From positions 1-64,000 of the forward strand of contig NC_014841.1 of assembly GCF_000175935.2 (NCBI RefSeq): a DNA stretch of 64,000 nucleotides, given 5' to 3'. This document shows, piece by piece, positions 17,436-28,744 of this stretch (its first letter is position 1; every line of letters starts with the position of its first letter). Under the pieces are notes generated by a model. It made no database searches, was not told where the DNA came from, and was given only the letters and a program-made list of their open reading frames with translations. The stretch comes from Pantoea sp. At-9b (GTDB lineage: Bacteria > Pseudomonadota > Gammaproteobacteria > Enterobacterales > Enterobacteriaceae). Position numbers and translations under genes: made by a program.

Positions 17436-17449
17436 CTAAATCGGTTTAG
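17436..17449. promoter_or_regulatory. ScrR operator 1 of scrYAB
   Basis: CTAAATCGGTTTAG, one mismatch from the perfect palindrome. It lies exactly 60 bp (about six helical turns) before the second operator, so DNA looping between them is possible. Confidence 0.8.
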
Positions 17450-17495
17450 CAAATTTCATTGCGCGAAGAAATTACCCGTGGCTATGATTCAACGC

Positions 17496-19077
<1,582 letters not shown>

Positions 19078-19082
19078 CCGTT

Positions 19083-19100
19083 TGGCCCCTGCGGGGGCCA
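19083..19100 (+). promoter_or_regulatory. intercistronic hairpin between scrY and scrA
   Basis: TGGCCCC/GGGGCCA stem with a TGCG loop five bases after the scrY stop and with no U-tract. It could protect the scrY message from 3' decay or lower read-through, giving more porin than permease. Confidence 0.5.
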
Positions 19101-19144
19101 TATCAGGCGGGTTGATAGCATAAAAATCAAAAACAGAGGTATGT

Positions 19145-20515
19145 ATGGATTTTGCAAAAATTTCCCGCTCGCTACTGCCGCTACTGGGAGGCAGGGACAA
19201 TATTGCCAGTGCCGCCCACTGTGCGACACGTCTGCGTCTGGTGCTGGTGGATGACGCCAAAGCGGATACCGATGCCATTGGCAAAATCGACGGGGTGAAA
19301 GGCTGTTTCCGTAATGCCGGGCAACTGCAGGTGATCTTTGGCACCGGGATCGTCAACAAGGTCTACGCCGCCTTTATTGCCGAGGCTGGAATTAGCGAAG
19401 CAAGCAAATCGGAAGCTGCCGACATTGCCGCACGCAAACTGAACCCGTTCCAGCGTATTGCCCGTCTGTTGTCGAATATTTTTGTGCCGATTATTCCGGC
19501 GATTGTCGCCTCCGGTCTGTTGATGGGCCTGCTGGGGATGGTGAAAACTTACGGTTGGGTCAATCCGGATAACGCGCTCTACATTATGCTCGATATGTGC
19601 AGCTCCGCTGCGTTTATCATTCTGCCCATCCTGATTGGTTTCACTGCCGCACGCGAGTTTGGCGGTAACCCGTTCCTCGGGGCAACGCTGGGCGGTATCC
19701 TCACCCATCCGGCACTCACCAACGCCTGGGGTGTGGCGGCCGGTTTCCACACCATGAACTTCTTTGGTATTGAAGTGGCGATGATTGGCTATCAGGGCAC
19801 GGTGTTTCCGGTGCTGTTGGCGGTGTGGTTTATGAGCCTGCTGGAGAAACAGCTGCGCCGGGTGATCCCGGATGCACTGGACCTGATCCTGACCCCCTTC
19901 CTGACGGTGATCATCTCTGGCTTTATCGCATTGCTGGTTATCGGTCCGGCCGGTCGTATGCTGGGCGACGGCATCTCCTTAGTACTCAGCACACTGATCA
20001 GCCATGCCGGCTGGCTGGCTGGATTGCTGTTTGGCGGGCTGTATTCGGTGATCGTCATTACCGGCGTACATCACAGCTTCCACGCCATTGAAGCCGGACT
20101 GCTGGGTAATCCTTCGATTGGCGTCAACTTCCTGCTGCCCATCTGGGCCATGGCTAACGTCGCCCAGGGCGGTGCCTGTCTGGCGGTCTGGTTTAAAACC
20201 AACGATGCGAAGATCAAAGCCATCACCCTACCCTCGGCCTTCTCAGCCTTACTGGGGATTACCGAGGCGGCGATCTTTGGTATCAACCTGCGCTTTATGA
20301 AACCGTTCATTGCCGCCCTGATTGGCGGGGCGATCGGAGGTGCATGGGTGGTGTCGGTGCATGTCTATATGACTGCCGTTGGGTTGACCGGTTTGCCCGG
20401 TATGGCCATCGTACAAGCCAGTTCGCTGCTCAATTATGCGATTGGGATGGTCATCGCTTTCAGTACGGCGTTTATTCTCTCTTACCTGCTTAAATACAAA
20501 ACGGACTCTGAATAA
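19145..20515 (+). CDS. scrA: PTS sucrose-specific EIIBC component ScrA
   Basis: A 456-aa phosphotransferase permease. The EIIB domain is at residues 1-85 with the phosphorylated cysteine in ASAAHCATRLRLVL (Cys26) and DGVKGCFRNAGQLQVIFG. The EIIC domain has about ten membrane segments (FVPIIPAIVASGLLMGLLG; GVHHSFHAIEAGLLG). It imports sucrose while phosphorylating it to sucrose-6-phosphate. An EIIA domain is absent, as in other ScrA proteins, which use the glucose EIIA. The stop overlaps the scrB start. Confidence 0.93.
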   Translation: MDFAKISRSLLPLLGGRDNIASAAHCATRLRLVLVDDAKADTDAIGKIDGVKGCFRNAGQLQVIFGTGIVNKVYAAFIAEAGISEASKSEAADIAARKLNPFQRIARLLSNIFVPIIPAIVASGLLMGLLGMVKTYGWVNPDNALYIMLDMCSSAAFIILPILIGFTAAREFGGNPFLGATLGGILTHPALTNAWGVAAGFHTMNFFGIEVAMIGYQGTVFPVLLAVWFMSLLEKQLRRVIPDALDLILTPFLTVIISGFIALLVIGPAGRMLGDGISLVLSTLISHAGWLAGLLFGGLYSVIVITGVHHSFHAIEAGLLGNPSIGVNFLLPIWAMANVAQGGACLAVWFKTNDAKIKAITLPSAFSALLGITEAAIFGINLRFMKPFIAALIGGAIGGAWVVSVHVYMTAVGLTGLPGMAIVQASSLLNYAIGMVIAFSTAFILSYLLKYKTDSE

Positions 20516-21924
20516 TGGCATCATCAACACGCCTGGCCGCCATTTTAAAAGCGGTGATGCACGGTCAGCCCAAAGCCCTGAGCGACAGCCACTATCCCGG
20601 CTGGCATCTGGCACCCGTCACCGGGTTGCTAAACGATCCCAATGGCTTTATCCACTTCGCCGGTCGTTACCATCTGTTTTACCAGTGGAACGCACTGGGT
20701 TGCCAGCATCAACACAAGTGCTGGGGCCACTGGAGTTCAGAGGACCTGCTGCACTGGCAACACGAACCCATCGCACTGATGCCCGATGACGACTATGACC
20801 GCAGCGGCTGCTACTCCGGGAGCGCCGTCGACAACGCCGGGGTACTGACGCTGATTTACACCGGCAACGTCAAATTCGACGACGGCAGCCGTACCGCCTG
20901 GCAGTGTCTGGCGGTACAAAACAGCGCCGGGGGCTTTGATAAACTCGGCCCGGTGATGGCGCTGCCCGCGGGTTATACCGGCCATGTGCGCGACCCCAAG
21001 GTATGGCGACACGGCGAGTATTGGTACATGGTGCTGGGCGCGCAGGATCGGCAGTTGCAGGGCAAAGTACTGTTGCTGCGTTCAGAGAACCTGCGGGACT
21101 GGCACAATCTCGGTGAGATCGCCGGCAGTGGCGTTGGCGGTTCCGGGCCCGCTGGCTACATGTGGGAGTGCCCGGATATGTTTACCCTCGGCGATCACAG
21201 CTGGCTGATCTGCTGCCCACAAGGCATCGCACGCGAGGAGAAACGTTTCCTGAACACCCACGCGAGCGCCTGGATCAGCGGTGAGCTCGATTATGCTACC
21301 GCGCGCTTTCATCACGGCGCATTTCACGAACTGGACGCCGGGTTTGAGTTTTATGCCCCGCAAACCACACTGACCGCCGCAGGCCGTCGTTTGCTGGTGG
21401 GTTGGATGGGCGTGCCGGATGGTGAAGAGATGCATCAGCCAACGGTCAACAACGGCTGGATTCATCAGATGACCTGCCTGCGCGAACTGAGCGATCGCAA
21501 TGGCAAATTGTATCAACAGCCGATTGTAGAATTGCAGGCACTGCGCGCAGAGGAGCAGGTGTATCACGGCAGCGCCTGCCACGCCCCTGCACTGGATGCA
21601 CAGCGCCTGGAACTGGAGCTGGAATCTCAGGGCGATATCACGCTGAATTTTGCTGATACCTTGATTTTGCAGTGGCATCAGCATGAGCTGCGTCTGGCCC
21701 GGCGCAGCCTGGTAACCGGTGAATGGCTTTATCGCTTCTGGGTTGGCCCGGCGCGGCGTTTGCAGATTCTGTGTGATCATTCCAGCGTGGAGATCTTTAT
21801 CAATGATGGCGAAGGGGTCATGAGCAGCCGCTACTTCCCTGCGCATCCGGCACAATTAACCCTGAGCGGTCACGCAGAAGTACAGGCCCGCTACTGGTCG
21901 TTACGTCGCTGCATGGTAGAATAA
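20515..21924 (+). CDS. scrB: sucrose-6-phosphate hydrolase ScrB (GH32)
   Basis: A 469-aa glycoside hydrolase family 32 enzyme. The nucleophile motif [11 protein letters not shown] (Asp41), the RDPK motif and the acid/base motif MWECPDMF are all intact, followed by a C-terminal beta-sandwich with [21 protein letters not shown]. It splits sucrose-6-phosphate into glucose-6-phosphate and fructose. Its ATG overlaps the scrA stop (TAATG), so translation is coupled. Confidence 0.94.
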   Translation: MASSTRLAAILKAVMHGQPKALSDSHYPGWHLAPVTGLLNDPNGFIHFAGRYHLFYQWNALGCQHQHKCWGHWSSEDLLHWQHEPIALMPDDDYDRSGCYSGSAVDNAGVLTLIYTGNVKFDDGSRTAWQCLAVQNSAGGFDKLGPVMALPAGYTGHVRDPKVWRHGEYWYMVLGAQDRQLQGKVLLLRSENLRDWHNLGEIAGSGVGGSGPAGYMWECPDMFTLGDHSWLICCPQGIAREEKRFLNTHASAWISGELDYATARFHHGAFHELDAGFEFYAPQTTLTAAGRRLLVGWMGVPDGEEMHQPTVNNGWIHQMTCLRELSDRNGKLYQQPIVELQALRAEEQVYHGSACHAPALDAQRLELELESQGDITLNFADTLILQWHQHELRLARRSLVTGEWLYRFWVGPARRLQILCDHSSVEIFINDGEGVMSSRYFPAHPAQLTLSGHAEVQARYWSLRRCMVE

Positions 21925-21953
21925 GTTATTGTTTCATTAACCGATGCATTGTC

Positions 21954-22961
21954 GTGAGAAAAACCAAACGCGTTACCATTAGTGATATCGCCGCGCTGGC
22001 TGGGGTGTCTAAAGCCACTGCCAGCCTGGTGCTTAACGGCCGCGGCAAAGAGTTAAGGGTCGCGAAGGAGACGCGCGAGCGAGTGCTCACTCTCGCCCAA
22101 CAACATCACTATCAGCCAAGTATCCATGCCCGTCTGCTGCGCGATGATCGCAGCCATACGCTGGGGCTGGTGGTGCCGGAAATCACTAACCACGGTTTCG
22201 CGGTTTTTTCTCACGAGCTGGAAAATTTGTGCCGCGAAGCGGGTTTGCAATTACTCATCTCCTGTACTGACGAGAACGCCGGTCAGGAAATGGTGGTGGT
22301 GAACAATCTGGTGGCCCGCCAGGTGGATGGCATCATCGTCGCATCCAGCATGCTGAGCGATAGCGATTACGTGAAGCTGAGTGAACAACTGCCGGTGGTG
22401 CTGTTTGACCGTCATATGAATGACACCCGGTTGCCCCTGGTGATTACCGATTCCATTACCCCCACCGCCGATTTAGTCGAGCGACTGGCACGCGCTAATC
22501 CTGACGAGATCTATTTTCTTGGCGGGCAACCACGTTTATCGCCCACCAAAGATCGTCTGGCGGGATTTATGCAAGGGCTGGAGCGCGCAGGCGTAACACC
22601 GCGTCCGGAATGGATCATTCATGGCAATTACCACCCGAGCAGCGGTTATGAAATGTTCGCGGCATTATGCGCCCGGTTAGGTCGTCCGCCAAAAGCGTTA
22701 TTTACCGCCGCCTGTGGCCTGCTGGAAGGGGTGCTGCGCTATATGAGCCAGCATCATTTACTGACCAGTGAGATTCGTATTGCCAGCTTTGATGATCACT
22801 ATCTGTACGATTCCCTGTCAGTGCCGATTGACACTGTTGAGCAAAACATACCGCGCCTGGCGCAGGAGTGTTTCTCCATGCTGACGCAGATGATTCAGGG
22901 GCAAGACCCGGCAGAAAGCCAGGTGATACTTCCGGCTACGCTGCGTTTACGTTCGGCGTAG
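21954..22961 (+). CDS. scrR: sucrose operon repressor ScrR (LacI family)
   Basis: A 335-aa LacI-family repressor starting with GTG at 21954. The helix-turn-helix [32 protein letters not shown] is the ScrR/FruR-type reading head, which binds CTAAACCGGTTTAG-like palindromes; three occur upstream of scrK and scrY. The C-terminal domain resembles a sugar-binding protein; in characterised systems fructose or fructose-1-phosphate is the inducer. It follows scrB by 29 bases, so it is probably made partly from the scr transcript. A GC-rich hairpin follows. Confidence 0.92.
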   Translation: MRKTKRVTISDIAALAGVSKATASLVLNGRGKELRVAKETRERVLTLAQQHHYQPSIHARLLRDDRSHTLGLVVPEITNHGFAVFSHELENLCREAGLQLLISCTDENAGQEMVVVNNLVARQVDGIIVASSMLSDSDYVKLSEQLPVVLFDRHMNDTRLPLVITDSITPTADLVERLARANPDEIYFLGGQPRLSPTKDRLAGFMQGLERAGVTPRPEWIIHGNYHPSSGYEMFAALCARLGRPPKALFTAACGLLEGVLRYMSQHHLLTSEIRIASFDDHYLYDSLSVPIDTVEQNIPRLAQECFSMLTQMIQGQDPAESQVILPATLRLRSA

Positions 22962-22962
22962 C

Positions 22963-22980
22963 GGCGCGATAAATCGCGCC
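22963..22980. terminator. hairpin between scrR and nitroreductase
   Basis: GGCGCGAT/ATCGCGCC perfect stem with a 2-nt nominal loop, between convergent genes. There is no U-tract, so termination is likely but not certain. Confidence 0.55.
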
Positions 22981-22992
22981 ACTACGGTTCGT

Positions 22993-23631
22993 TTACTTAA
23001 TTTCAGTGACGAAGTTTTCGCGGCTGCGACGGACTTTTTGCAGGTTGACCAGCCAGTCACCTTCAGCCGCACGATAACCCAGCGGCAGAATGATCACGCT
23101 GCGTAAGCCCTTCTCTTTCAGGCCCAGAATCTGGTCAACCGCTTCCGGGTCAAAACCTTCCATCGGCGTCGCGTCAACTTCTTCAAACGCTGCCGCAATC
23201 AGAGCGCTACCCAGAGCGATGTACGCCTGACGCGCCGCCGCCTGATAGTTCGCCTCTGTACCCCGCTCACCCACGATACCCAGCAGCATCTGACGGTAGT
23301 TTTCCCAGCCTTCATTACGGAAGCCACGGACTTCATTGGTGAGATCGAACATCATATTGACGCGTTCCGGCGTGATGTCATCCCAGGCGGCAAACACCAT
23401 CAGGTGAGAACAATCGGTAACCTGTGCCTGATCCCAGGCGACCGCACGAATTTTTGCCCGGATGTCATCATTGGTAATGACCATCAACTCAAACGGCTGC
23501 AACCCACTCGATGTCGCGGTCAAACGCACCGCTTCAATAATGCGTTCCAGCTTGTCTTCAGGCACCACTTTGCTGGCATCAAATTTTTTGGTCGCGTAGC
23601 GCCAGGCAAGTTTTTCATTCACGATCGACAC
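22993..23631 (-). CDS. NfsB-like NAD(P)H nitroreductase family protein
   Basis: A 212-aa FMN-dependent nitroreductase-fold protein (WRYATKKFDASKVVPEDKLERIIEAVRLTATSSGLQPFELMVITN; GLKEKGLRSVIILPLGYRA). It resembles E. coli NfsB in length and motifs. It should reduce nitro, quinone or similar acceptors with NAD(P)H. The frame extends further upstream, but AAGGA is spaced seven bases before the GTG at 23631, which encodes the first residue of VSIVNEKLAW. It stands alone between the scr regulon and the nitrile operon. Confidence 0.87.
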   Translation of the reverse strand: MSIVNEKLAWRYATKKFDASKVVPEDKLERIIEAVRLTATSSGLQPFELMVITNDDIRAKIRAVAWDQAQVTDCSHLMVFAAWDDITPERVNMMFDLTNEVRGFRNEGWENYRQMLLGIVGERGTEANYQAAARQAYIALGSALIAAAFEEVDATPMEGFDPEAVDQILGLKEKGLRSVIILPLGYRAAEGDWLVNLQKVRRSRENFVTEIK

Positions 23632-23773
23632 AATGTTTTCCTTTTGGTGTGGGAGAAAGCAGGCAACACCCGCCACGCTACGGCGGCGCAAACCTGCAAA
23701 ACGCGGTTGATGTTAACAGCACACCGCCGCTTCGTCTGAAGCAGAACGAGCTATGCACACCAGGGAAACGTGC

Positions 23774-24316
23774 TCACTTCCCCAAACACACATGCCAGCG
23801 TTTACCGTCACTGCGCAGTTCTGTCACGCTCAGGGGATGAACATCGATAGCGTTAAACGCGCGGACTGGCGCACCCAGCAGGCTGACTACCATCGCCCGA
23901 ATGATGGCTGAAGACACCACGGCACAGTGCTGCCCGCGTTCAGCGACATGTTGCGCCAGCCACGCCTCACAACGGAGCATCAACTGCTGAAGCGATTCGC
24001 CCTCGGGTGGCGCTGCGCCTTCCAGCCAACGCAGAAAGACGTCTGGCTCCTGCTTCATCACATCCCTGATGGCTAAACCCGACCAGCGCCCATGATCGGG
24101 TTCCACCAGCGCGGCCACCGGCTCCCCGCTTAGTCCTAACGCCTGAGCGGTCTGCAGGCTCGCCACACCGGGCGCAGTCCAGATTTTACTGTACGACGCA
24201 AAACCGCTACGCCGTTGCAGCAAAGCCGGTTCACATAAAGGATCATCAGCGGGAAAGCGGGATTGCCGGTTTGCCAGGGTTTCCCCCTGGCAAACCAGTT
24301 GCAGGGTCGCTGACAT
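23774..24316 (-). CDS. histidine-phosphatase-like protein with lost catalytic histidines
   Basis: A 180-aa protein with the layout of the histidine phosphatase (phosphoglycerate mutase-like) fold. The RHGET signature reads LVCQGET (residues 8-14), so the nucleophilic His is Gln and the Arg is Cys. The later acidic motif survives (EPDHGRWSG), but the second catalytic His motif reads VVSSAIIRA instead of a VSHG-type sequence. The protein is therefore probably not a normal phosphatase. Its ATG lies four bases after the cbtA stop, so the two are translationally coupled; it is the last gene of the aldoxime-nitrile operon. A role linked to cobalt or cobalamin handling is a guess from position. Confidence 0.75.
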   Translation of the reverse strand: MSATLQLVCQGETLANRQSRFPADDPLCEPALLQRRSGFASYSKIWTAPGVASLQTAQALGLSGEPVAALVEPDHGRWSGLAIRDVMKQEPDVFLRWLEGAAPPEGESLQQLMLRCEAWLAQHVAERGQHCAVVSSAIIRAMVVSLLGAPVRAFNAIDVHPLSVTELRSDGKRWHVCLGK

Positions 24317-24320
24317 AGGA

Positions 24321-25088
24321 TCAACGCACATCCGCCAGTTGGCGCAGCGCCGGTTTCTGCACCACTTTCTCGGCAAAAGCACCAAACAGCAGCCCCATCA
24401 CACACCACATCGTCAGCTGGGTGCCGATAGCACTCAGGCGAAAACGCCATAACACATCCGCCGGGAAGCTGGTCGGAACCTCATTAATCGCCGGCATCAG
24501 CATACAGGCGACGATCATCATGATGCAGCCCGCCACGCCGCCCCACAGCGCCGCATTCCAGGCCCCCAGACGCGGCTGGAGCTGATGCGCACTCCACGCC
24601 GCGGCCACCATGATCACAGCGGAAATCAGCAGCATGACAAAGTAGAGGCTGGTGCGGTAACCAATGGTGGACGGATCCCCCACCGCGGGTGGGTTCGGTG
24701 GGTATTTCAGGCCCGGCATCAGGCTCATCACCAGAAATCCGGCTATCGCCAGAGTCAGTGCCAGGGCGCGCGGATGCGCCGGGCCAGTGCGCTGCCAGCA
24801 AAAAGACCAGATCAGCGCCAGCGCGCCACCCATTGCAGCACTGAACAGGATCACTCCGCTCAACAGTCCGGCACCGGACTGGGTCTGGCGACTGAAGACT
24901 TCGCCATCAGACTCATCATGGTGATGGCCATTCTCAGCGGCAGCATGCTGATGCGAATGGGAAAGCTGCTCTTCGATAGAAATTGCCCGATCGACCTGCG
25001 GCTCGCCAAACACATGCGCAAAACCGAAGGTGATGATGCCCGCCAGAATTCCGGCCATCATGCCCTGCAACAGGAGTTTTCCGGTCAT
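24321..25088 (-). CDS. cbtA: cobalt transporter subunit CbtA
   Basis: A 255-aa membrane protein with five to six hydrophobic helices. It begins KLLLQGMMAGILAGIITFGFAHVFGEPQVDRAI and carries a His/Asp-rich loop (HSHQHAAAENGHHHDE) between the first two helices, then PGLKYPPNPPAVGDPSTIGYRTSLYF, all typical of CbtA. With CbtB it is a proposed cobalt importer, usually under B12 control; here it sits directly behind a cobalt-type nitrile hydratase and most likely supplies its metal. GAGGA precedes the ATG at 25088. The neighbouring genes are 10 and 4 bases away. Confidence 0.9.
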   Translation of the reverse strand: MTGKLLLQGMMAGILAGIITFGFAHVFGEPQVDRAISIEEQLSHSHQHAAAENGHHHDESDGEVFSRQTQSGAGLLSGVILFSAAMGGALALIWSFCWQRTGPAHPRALALTLAIAGFLVMSLMPGLKYPPNPPAVGDPSTIGYRTSLYFVMLLISAVIMVAAAWSAHQLQPRLGAWNAALWGGVAGCIMMIVACMLMPAINEVPTSFPADVLWRFRLSAIGTQLTMWCVMGLLFGAFAEKVVQKPALRQLADVR

Positions 25089-25098
25089 CGCTTTATCC

Positions 25099-25308
25099 TC
25101 AGTGGCAGGGGAAACCCAGCAGATGCCGGGCATCATGGAAATACTCATGGACCTGGTTACCGGAAAAAACGGCAGTGGCCCCCTGTTCTGCGCCAACAAA
25201 ATAGACCGCCAGCAACACCATTAAGGTGATGAATGCGGCCCAGGGCAGTAACGTGCTCAGTGGGATGGGTGCAACCTGAACCTGGGTGGATGTCGCTACG
25301 TGACTCAT
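25099..25308 (-). CDS. cbtB: cobalt transporter subunit CbtB
   Basis: A 69-aa single-span membrane protein. The hydrophobic helix LLPWAAFITLMVLLAVYFVG is followed by the hallmark C-terminal motif HEYFHDARHLLGFPCH, whose His and Cys residues are thought to bind cobalt. The frame is open to 25338, but GAGGA upstream of ATG 25308 marks the start. It works with CbtA in the inner membrane and lies 26 bases after the nitrile hydratase activator gene; no room exists for a B12 riboswitch. Confidence 0.92.
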   Translation of the reverse strand: MSHVATSTQVQVAPIPLSTLLPWAAFITLMVLLAVYFVGAEQGATAVFSGNQVHEYFHDARHLLGFPCH

Positions 25309-25334
25309 ACACATTCCTCTTCTCTGGCGGTTAA

Positions 25335-25772
25335 TCATAAAAGTTCAGGGGTACGGGTGGCCGGACTGACCGCCACCGGCACCCGCAATGTGGGGTGATG
25401 ATGGCTGTGCGCGGGTGGACAACTGGCGTTACTGAGTAGCACCGGCATACCGTGCGGCGTATGCAGATAAGCCTGACGCCATTCTGTTGCGCGGTTTGCA
25501 ATGTCCGCTTCTTCCGTCATTTCAAGCGACAAAATCAGCGTCTCCGCCGCAGCCACCCACTGGCGATAATAGGCATCATTGATGCTTTCATCCGGGCGAG
25601 CAGGTGCCGCGTTGATTTCACGACTGAAAACCTCCACCCATGTCTTCCAGCTAAATTTGCCCGCCTGATGCAAGTGAACAATCAACGAGAACACCTGTGC
25701 CTGCCACGGATGCTCAAAAGGCGCGGCATCGGCATCAGTGCCGGGGAGAGCGATCGCGACGTCTTTGCTCAT
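25335..25772 (-). CDS. nitrile hydratase activator/accessory protein
   Basis: A 145-aa protein related to the beta-subunit N-terminal fold (FEHPWQAQVFSLIVHLHQAGKFSWKTWVEVFSREI; YYRQWVAAAETLIL), as in P14K/NhlE-type activators that insert cobalt into the alpha subunit by subunit exchange. The tail has a Cys/His cluster (SNASCPPAHSHHHPT) likely to bind metal. GGAGG precedes ATG 25772, and the start overlaps the nthB stop (ATGA), so the two are translationally coupled. Confidence 0.88.
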   Translation of the reverse strand: MSKDVAIALPGTDADAAPFEHPWQAQVFSLIVHLHQAGKFSWKTWVEVFSREINAAPARPDESINDAYYRQWVAAAETLILSLEMTEEADIANRATEWRQAYLHTPHGMPVLLSNASCPPAHSHHHPTLRVPVAVSPATRTPELL

Positions 25773-26428
25773 AGGGCCTCCAGATAGTCGTCCCACAAAT
25801 CAATGCGTACCGTATCTTTCGCTGGTGCATCCGCACCCCACAGTTCGGTCGCGGCAAACCTGACGCTGTAAACATGTTGCGGATGTTCGCCCAGCCCATG
25901 AGCCACGGTATCCGGGGTAACAAACACACCGTGATCAATCTCAATGGTGCCGACTTTTCCGCGCGCATAACGCGGCAGACGGGTATGACCGCCAGGGTTG
26001 AGGTTTTTCGCTCTGACCTGATCACCGACGCGAAATCTGGCCGTCACCGCTTCATCAACCCGGGCAGAAGCCCCGGTGGTGACCACAGCCTGCACCATAT
26101 CCGGCCGCAGTACCGGTGTCGCAGCGCTGGCCGGCACGGCAGCAACCTTGCCTGCCAGCTCCTCGCGGGTAATCACGCCTTTCTCCAGCAGCAGGGTCTC
26201 AAAGGCATGCATCCAGTGTTCGTAATAGCTTTCTTCCAGATAATGAACCGGGTTCATGCGCTCAATCGCGTGCCTGAACATGTCGACGTTGAAATGACCG
26301 CCAACAAACAGCGACGCAAACAGTGAGAACGCCCGGCGCTCCCATTCATGATGGAAAGGCGGTTCGTTAGGTTCAGTCATGACAGCACCCATGCCGTGCA
26401 TGCCACCCAGATCGTGTATCCCGTTCAT
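25769..26428 (-). CDS. nthB: nitrile hydratase beta subunit
   Basis: A 219-aa protein starting MNGIHDLGGMHGMGAV, the typical opening of nitrile hydratase beta subunits, then FHHEWERRAFSLFASL and EESYYEHWMHAFETLLLEKGVI. The C-terminal SH3-like barrel is RFRVGDQVRAKNLNPGGHTRLPRYARGKVGTIEIDHGVFVTPDT. With the alpha subunit it forms the active enzyme that hydrates nitriles to amides. It lies 12 bases after nthA. Confidence 0.94.
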   Translation of the reverse strand: MNGIHDLGGMHGMGAVMTEPNEPPFHHEWERRAFSLFASLFVGGHFNVDMFRHAIERMNPVHYLEESYYEHWMHAFETLLLEKGVITREELAGKVAAVPASAATPVLRPDMVQAVVTTGASARVDEAVTARFRVGDQVRAKNLNPGGHTRLPRYARGKVGTIEIDHGVFVTPDTVAHGLGEHPQHVYSVRFAATELWGADAPAKDTVRIDLWDDYLEAL

Positions 26429-26440
26429 CGGTGTCTCCCG

Positions 26441-27058
26441 TTAATTGCTGCCAGGTTGTAATGCCACGCCGGTACCAATCATCGCGTCACGCGTTACCAG
26501 ATCGGCCAATTGATCTTCGCTCCAGCCCTCGGTTCCGGCCGGTCGTTCTGGCAACACCAGATAACGCAGCTCAGCACTGCTGTCCCACACACGGATTTCG
26601 CGGTCTTCGCCAATCGTCACCCCAAATTCGGCCAGCACACTGCGCGGGTCGATAACAATGCGGGCGCGATACGGCGCAGATTTGTACCAGGCCGGGGGTA
26701 AACCCAGCGTCGGCCAGGGATAACAGGAACACAGGGTGCAGACCGTCACGTTGTGGACCTCCGGGGTATTCTCAACCACCATCATGTCCTCGCCCTGCAC
26801 GCCGGAAAATCCCAGTTCGGCGATGGCCTGCGTGCCGTCCGCCAACAAGCGCGCTTTGTAAGCCGGATCGCTCCAGGCTTTTGCCACCACCCTGGCACCA
26901 TTACGCGGGCCGATACGGTGTTCATAGGTGTCAATCAGCGCATCCATTGCCGCCGCATCCACCAGCCCTTTCTCAATCAGTAGCGATTCCAGCGCTTTCA
27001 CGCGCAGGGCGATGTCCGCCGGGGGTGCGGTGTGTTCATGGTCATGGTCGTGTGCCAT
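26441..27058 (-). CDS. nthA: nitrile hydratase alpha subunit, cobalt type
   Basis: A 205-aa protein with the metal-binding loop [11 protein letters not shown] (Cys107, Cys110, Ser111, Cys112). Threonine at the second position of CTLCSC marks the cobalt form; iron enzymes have CSLCSC. In the family two of these cysteines are oxidised to sulfinate and sulfenate. The N-terminus is His-rich ([10 protein letters not shown]). Flanking blocks [16 protein letters not shown] and [19 protein letters not shown] are standard. It converts nitriles to amides in the cytosol. The cobalt assignment agrees with cbtA-cbtB downstream. Confidence 0.95.
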   Translation of the reverse strand: MAHDHDHEHTAPPADIALRVKALESLLIEKGLVDAAAMDALIDTYEHRIGPRNGARVVAKAWSDPAYKARLLADGTQAIAELGFSGVQGEDMMVVENTPEVHNVTVCTLCSCYPWPTLGLPPAWYKSAPYRARIVIDPRSVLAEFGVTIGEDREIRVWDSSAELRYLVLPERPAGTEGWSEDQLADLVTRDAMIGTGVALQPGSN

Positions 27059-27116
27059 CGTGCTTCTCCGTAAAGACAGTGGATTGATATCCGGGCCTCA
27101 CGCGGCCCGGACGGCC

Positions 27117-28631
27117 TTACATCTGTTTCCAGTCGCCGCTGGCTTCAAACGCTGATGCGGCCTGATAAATCGTGCTTTCCGCGTAGTGACGCCCTATCAG
27201 CATCATGCCAACCGGTAATCCCGCGACTAACCCACAGGGAATCGACATTGCCGGATGGCCGGTAACGTCCAGTGCCGCCGTATTGCCAATCATCTCGAAG
27301 GCGCGGGAAATGTACTCCGTGATGGAGCAATCAACTTCAGGCAGGGGTTGCGCGGTGATCGGCACCGTAGGCATCACCAGCAGGTCAAAGTCACTCAGGG
27401 CGCTATCATAGTCCGCACGTGCACGACGGGCGATATTCTGCGCTTTGGCATAAAACCGGCCATGGTAACGGGAGAGTCCGTACTGACCGATCAGCATGCA
27501 GATTTTGAGTGAAGGAGAAAGCGAGTCAGCGTGGTCACGCCAGGCGGCATGTTTATCGAGCAGGGCAACGTCATACAAACCTTCCCAGTTAAAGCCCATG
27601 CCGTTACCGTGCATCATCTGCATGGTCAGTCCTTCACAACCAATCGGTGACCATAAGGCCGCAGCAAGACGATGACCCGGCACCGAGATCTCGCCGACCA
27701 CGGCACCCAGGCTTTCCAGTCGGGCCACCGCGTTGCGCACCTTCAGCGCCACTTCTGGCTGCAAATTGGGTAACTGAAAACCTTCGGTAAGGATGCCAAT
27801 TTTCAGCCCTTTAACCCCTTTACCGAGTGCCGCCGTATAGTTGCCACCACGTGAACTGTATTGCCGTGGGTCGAGGCCATCAGGCCCGGCCATCACTTCC
27901 AGCATCAGGGCGTTATCCGCTACTGTCGCGGTAATCGGGCCAGCATGATCGATGGTGGCCTCGATCGGCATAATGCCGGTATAAGGCACCAGTCCGTGGG
28001 TCGGTTTCATGCCATAGGTGCCGCAAAACGCCGAGGGAATGCGGATCGATCCTCCCTGATCGCAGCCAATGGCCATGTCCACTTCCCCCGCCGCCACCAG
28101 CGCGGCGCTCCCTGACGAGGAGCCACCCGCGCTGTAACCCTGACGCCAGGGATTATGTACCGGGGCCGGATCGGCGGTGTGGCTGCCACCTGACAGGCAG
28201 AAATGTTCGCAGGTGGCTTTACCAAGGATGGTCGCCCCGGCGTCCAACAGCCGGGTGACCACGGTGGCATCAAATAACGGGACATGCCCTTCCAGCGAGG
28301 TCGCACCGTTCATCATTGGCACCCCGGCAAGGGCAACGTTATCCTTAAGAGCCACTGTTTTTCCCGCCAGACGTCCCCCCGCTGCGCCCTTAACTTCGCT
28401 TTTGTAATACCAGGCATTCAGCGGGTTTTCCTCACCAGCCGGACGGTAGCCCGGCTGACGTGGATAGTTAACCGGAGGAATGTCATCCGGCAGCGCATCA
28501 ATAAGGTCATACGCATCCAGATTGGGTTGCATTAGCGCCAGATATTCAGCCGCCTCCTCGTCACTGAGTTGCAGATGAAGCAAGCTGGCAAGGTGATGCA
28601 GCTGCGCTGCATCTGGACGTTCAATAGCCAT
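27117..28631 (-). CDS. amidase (amidase signature family)
   Basis: A 504-aa amidase-signature enzyme. The Ser-cisSer-Lys triad is intact: Lys96 ([13 protein letters not shown]), Ser171 ([15 protein letters not shown]) and Ser195 ([16 protein letters not shown]), the same numbering as the Rhodococcus nitrile-linked amidases. It converts the amide made by nitrile hydratase into carboxylate and ammonia. AGGGA precedes the ATG. A second AraC-type operator pair lies upstream (28704-28742), suggesting an internal promoter that drives amidase and nitrile hydratase. Confidence 0.93.
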   Translation of the reverse strand: MAIERPDAAQLHHLASLLHLQLSDEEAAEYLALMQPNLDAYDLIDALPDDIPPVNYPRQPGYRPAGEENPLNAWYYKSEVKGAAGGRLAGKTVALKDNVALAGVPMMNGATSLEGHVPLFDATVVTRLLDAGATILGKATCEHFCLSGGSHTADPAPVHNPWRQGYSAGGSSSGSAALVAAGEVDMAIGCDQGGSIRIPSAFCGTYGMKPTHGLVPYTGIMPIEATIDHAGPITATVADNALMLEVMAGPDGLDPRQYSSRGGNYTAALGKGVKGLKIGILTEGFQLPNLQPEVALKVRNAVARLESLGAVVGEISVPGHRLAAALWSPIGCEGLTMQMMHGNGMGFNWEGLYDVALLDKHAAWRDHADSLSPSLKICMLIGQYGLSRYHGRFYAKAQNIARRARADYDSALSDFDLLVMPTVPITAQPLPEVDCSITEYISRAFEMIGNTAALDVTGHPAMSIPCGLVAGLPVGMMLIGRHYAESTIYQAASAFEASGDWKQM

Positions 28632-28703
28632 GATTTTTTCCCTGATTTAAACCATAAACGGTGTTAACCCTGACCCGAACATAACGTGCCTGCAGTTTGT
28701 TCA

Positions 28704-28742
28704 CATGGTTGAGACGGACAAACTCCTGGTCAGGAAGGACAA
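28704..28742 (-). promoter_or_regulatory. tandem 21-bp repeat upstream of amidase (putative AraC operator)
   Basis: Two 18-bp units at 28704-28721 and 28725-28742, 21 bp apart, matching CCTGGNNNNGNNGGACAA closely (the unit at 28704 has CATGG). They match the pair upstream of the aldoxime dehydratase gene (30764-30802) at 13-14 of 18 positions in the same orientation. The nearer unit is 72 bases from the amidase start. Confidence 0.55.
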
Positions 28743-28744
28743 CC

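Noticed and set aside
21082..21855. 257-codon minus-strand ORF
   Set aside because: Antisense shadow of scrB, which has all GH32 motifs.
25099..25334. cobalamin riboswitch controlling cbtB
   Set aside because: Only 26 bases separate cbtB from the preceding gene, far too few for a B12 riboswitch; control is likely by the operon promoter.
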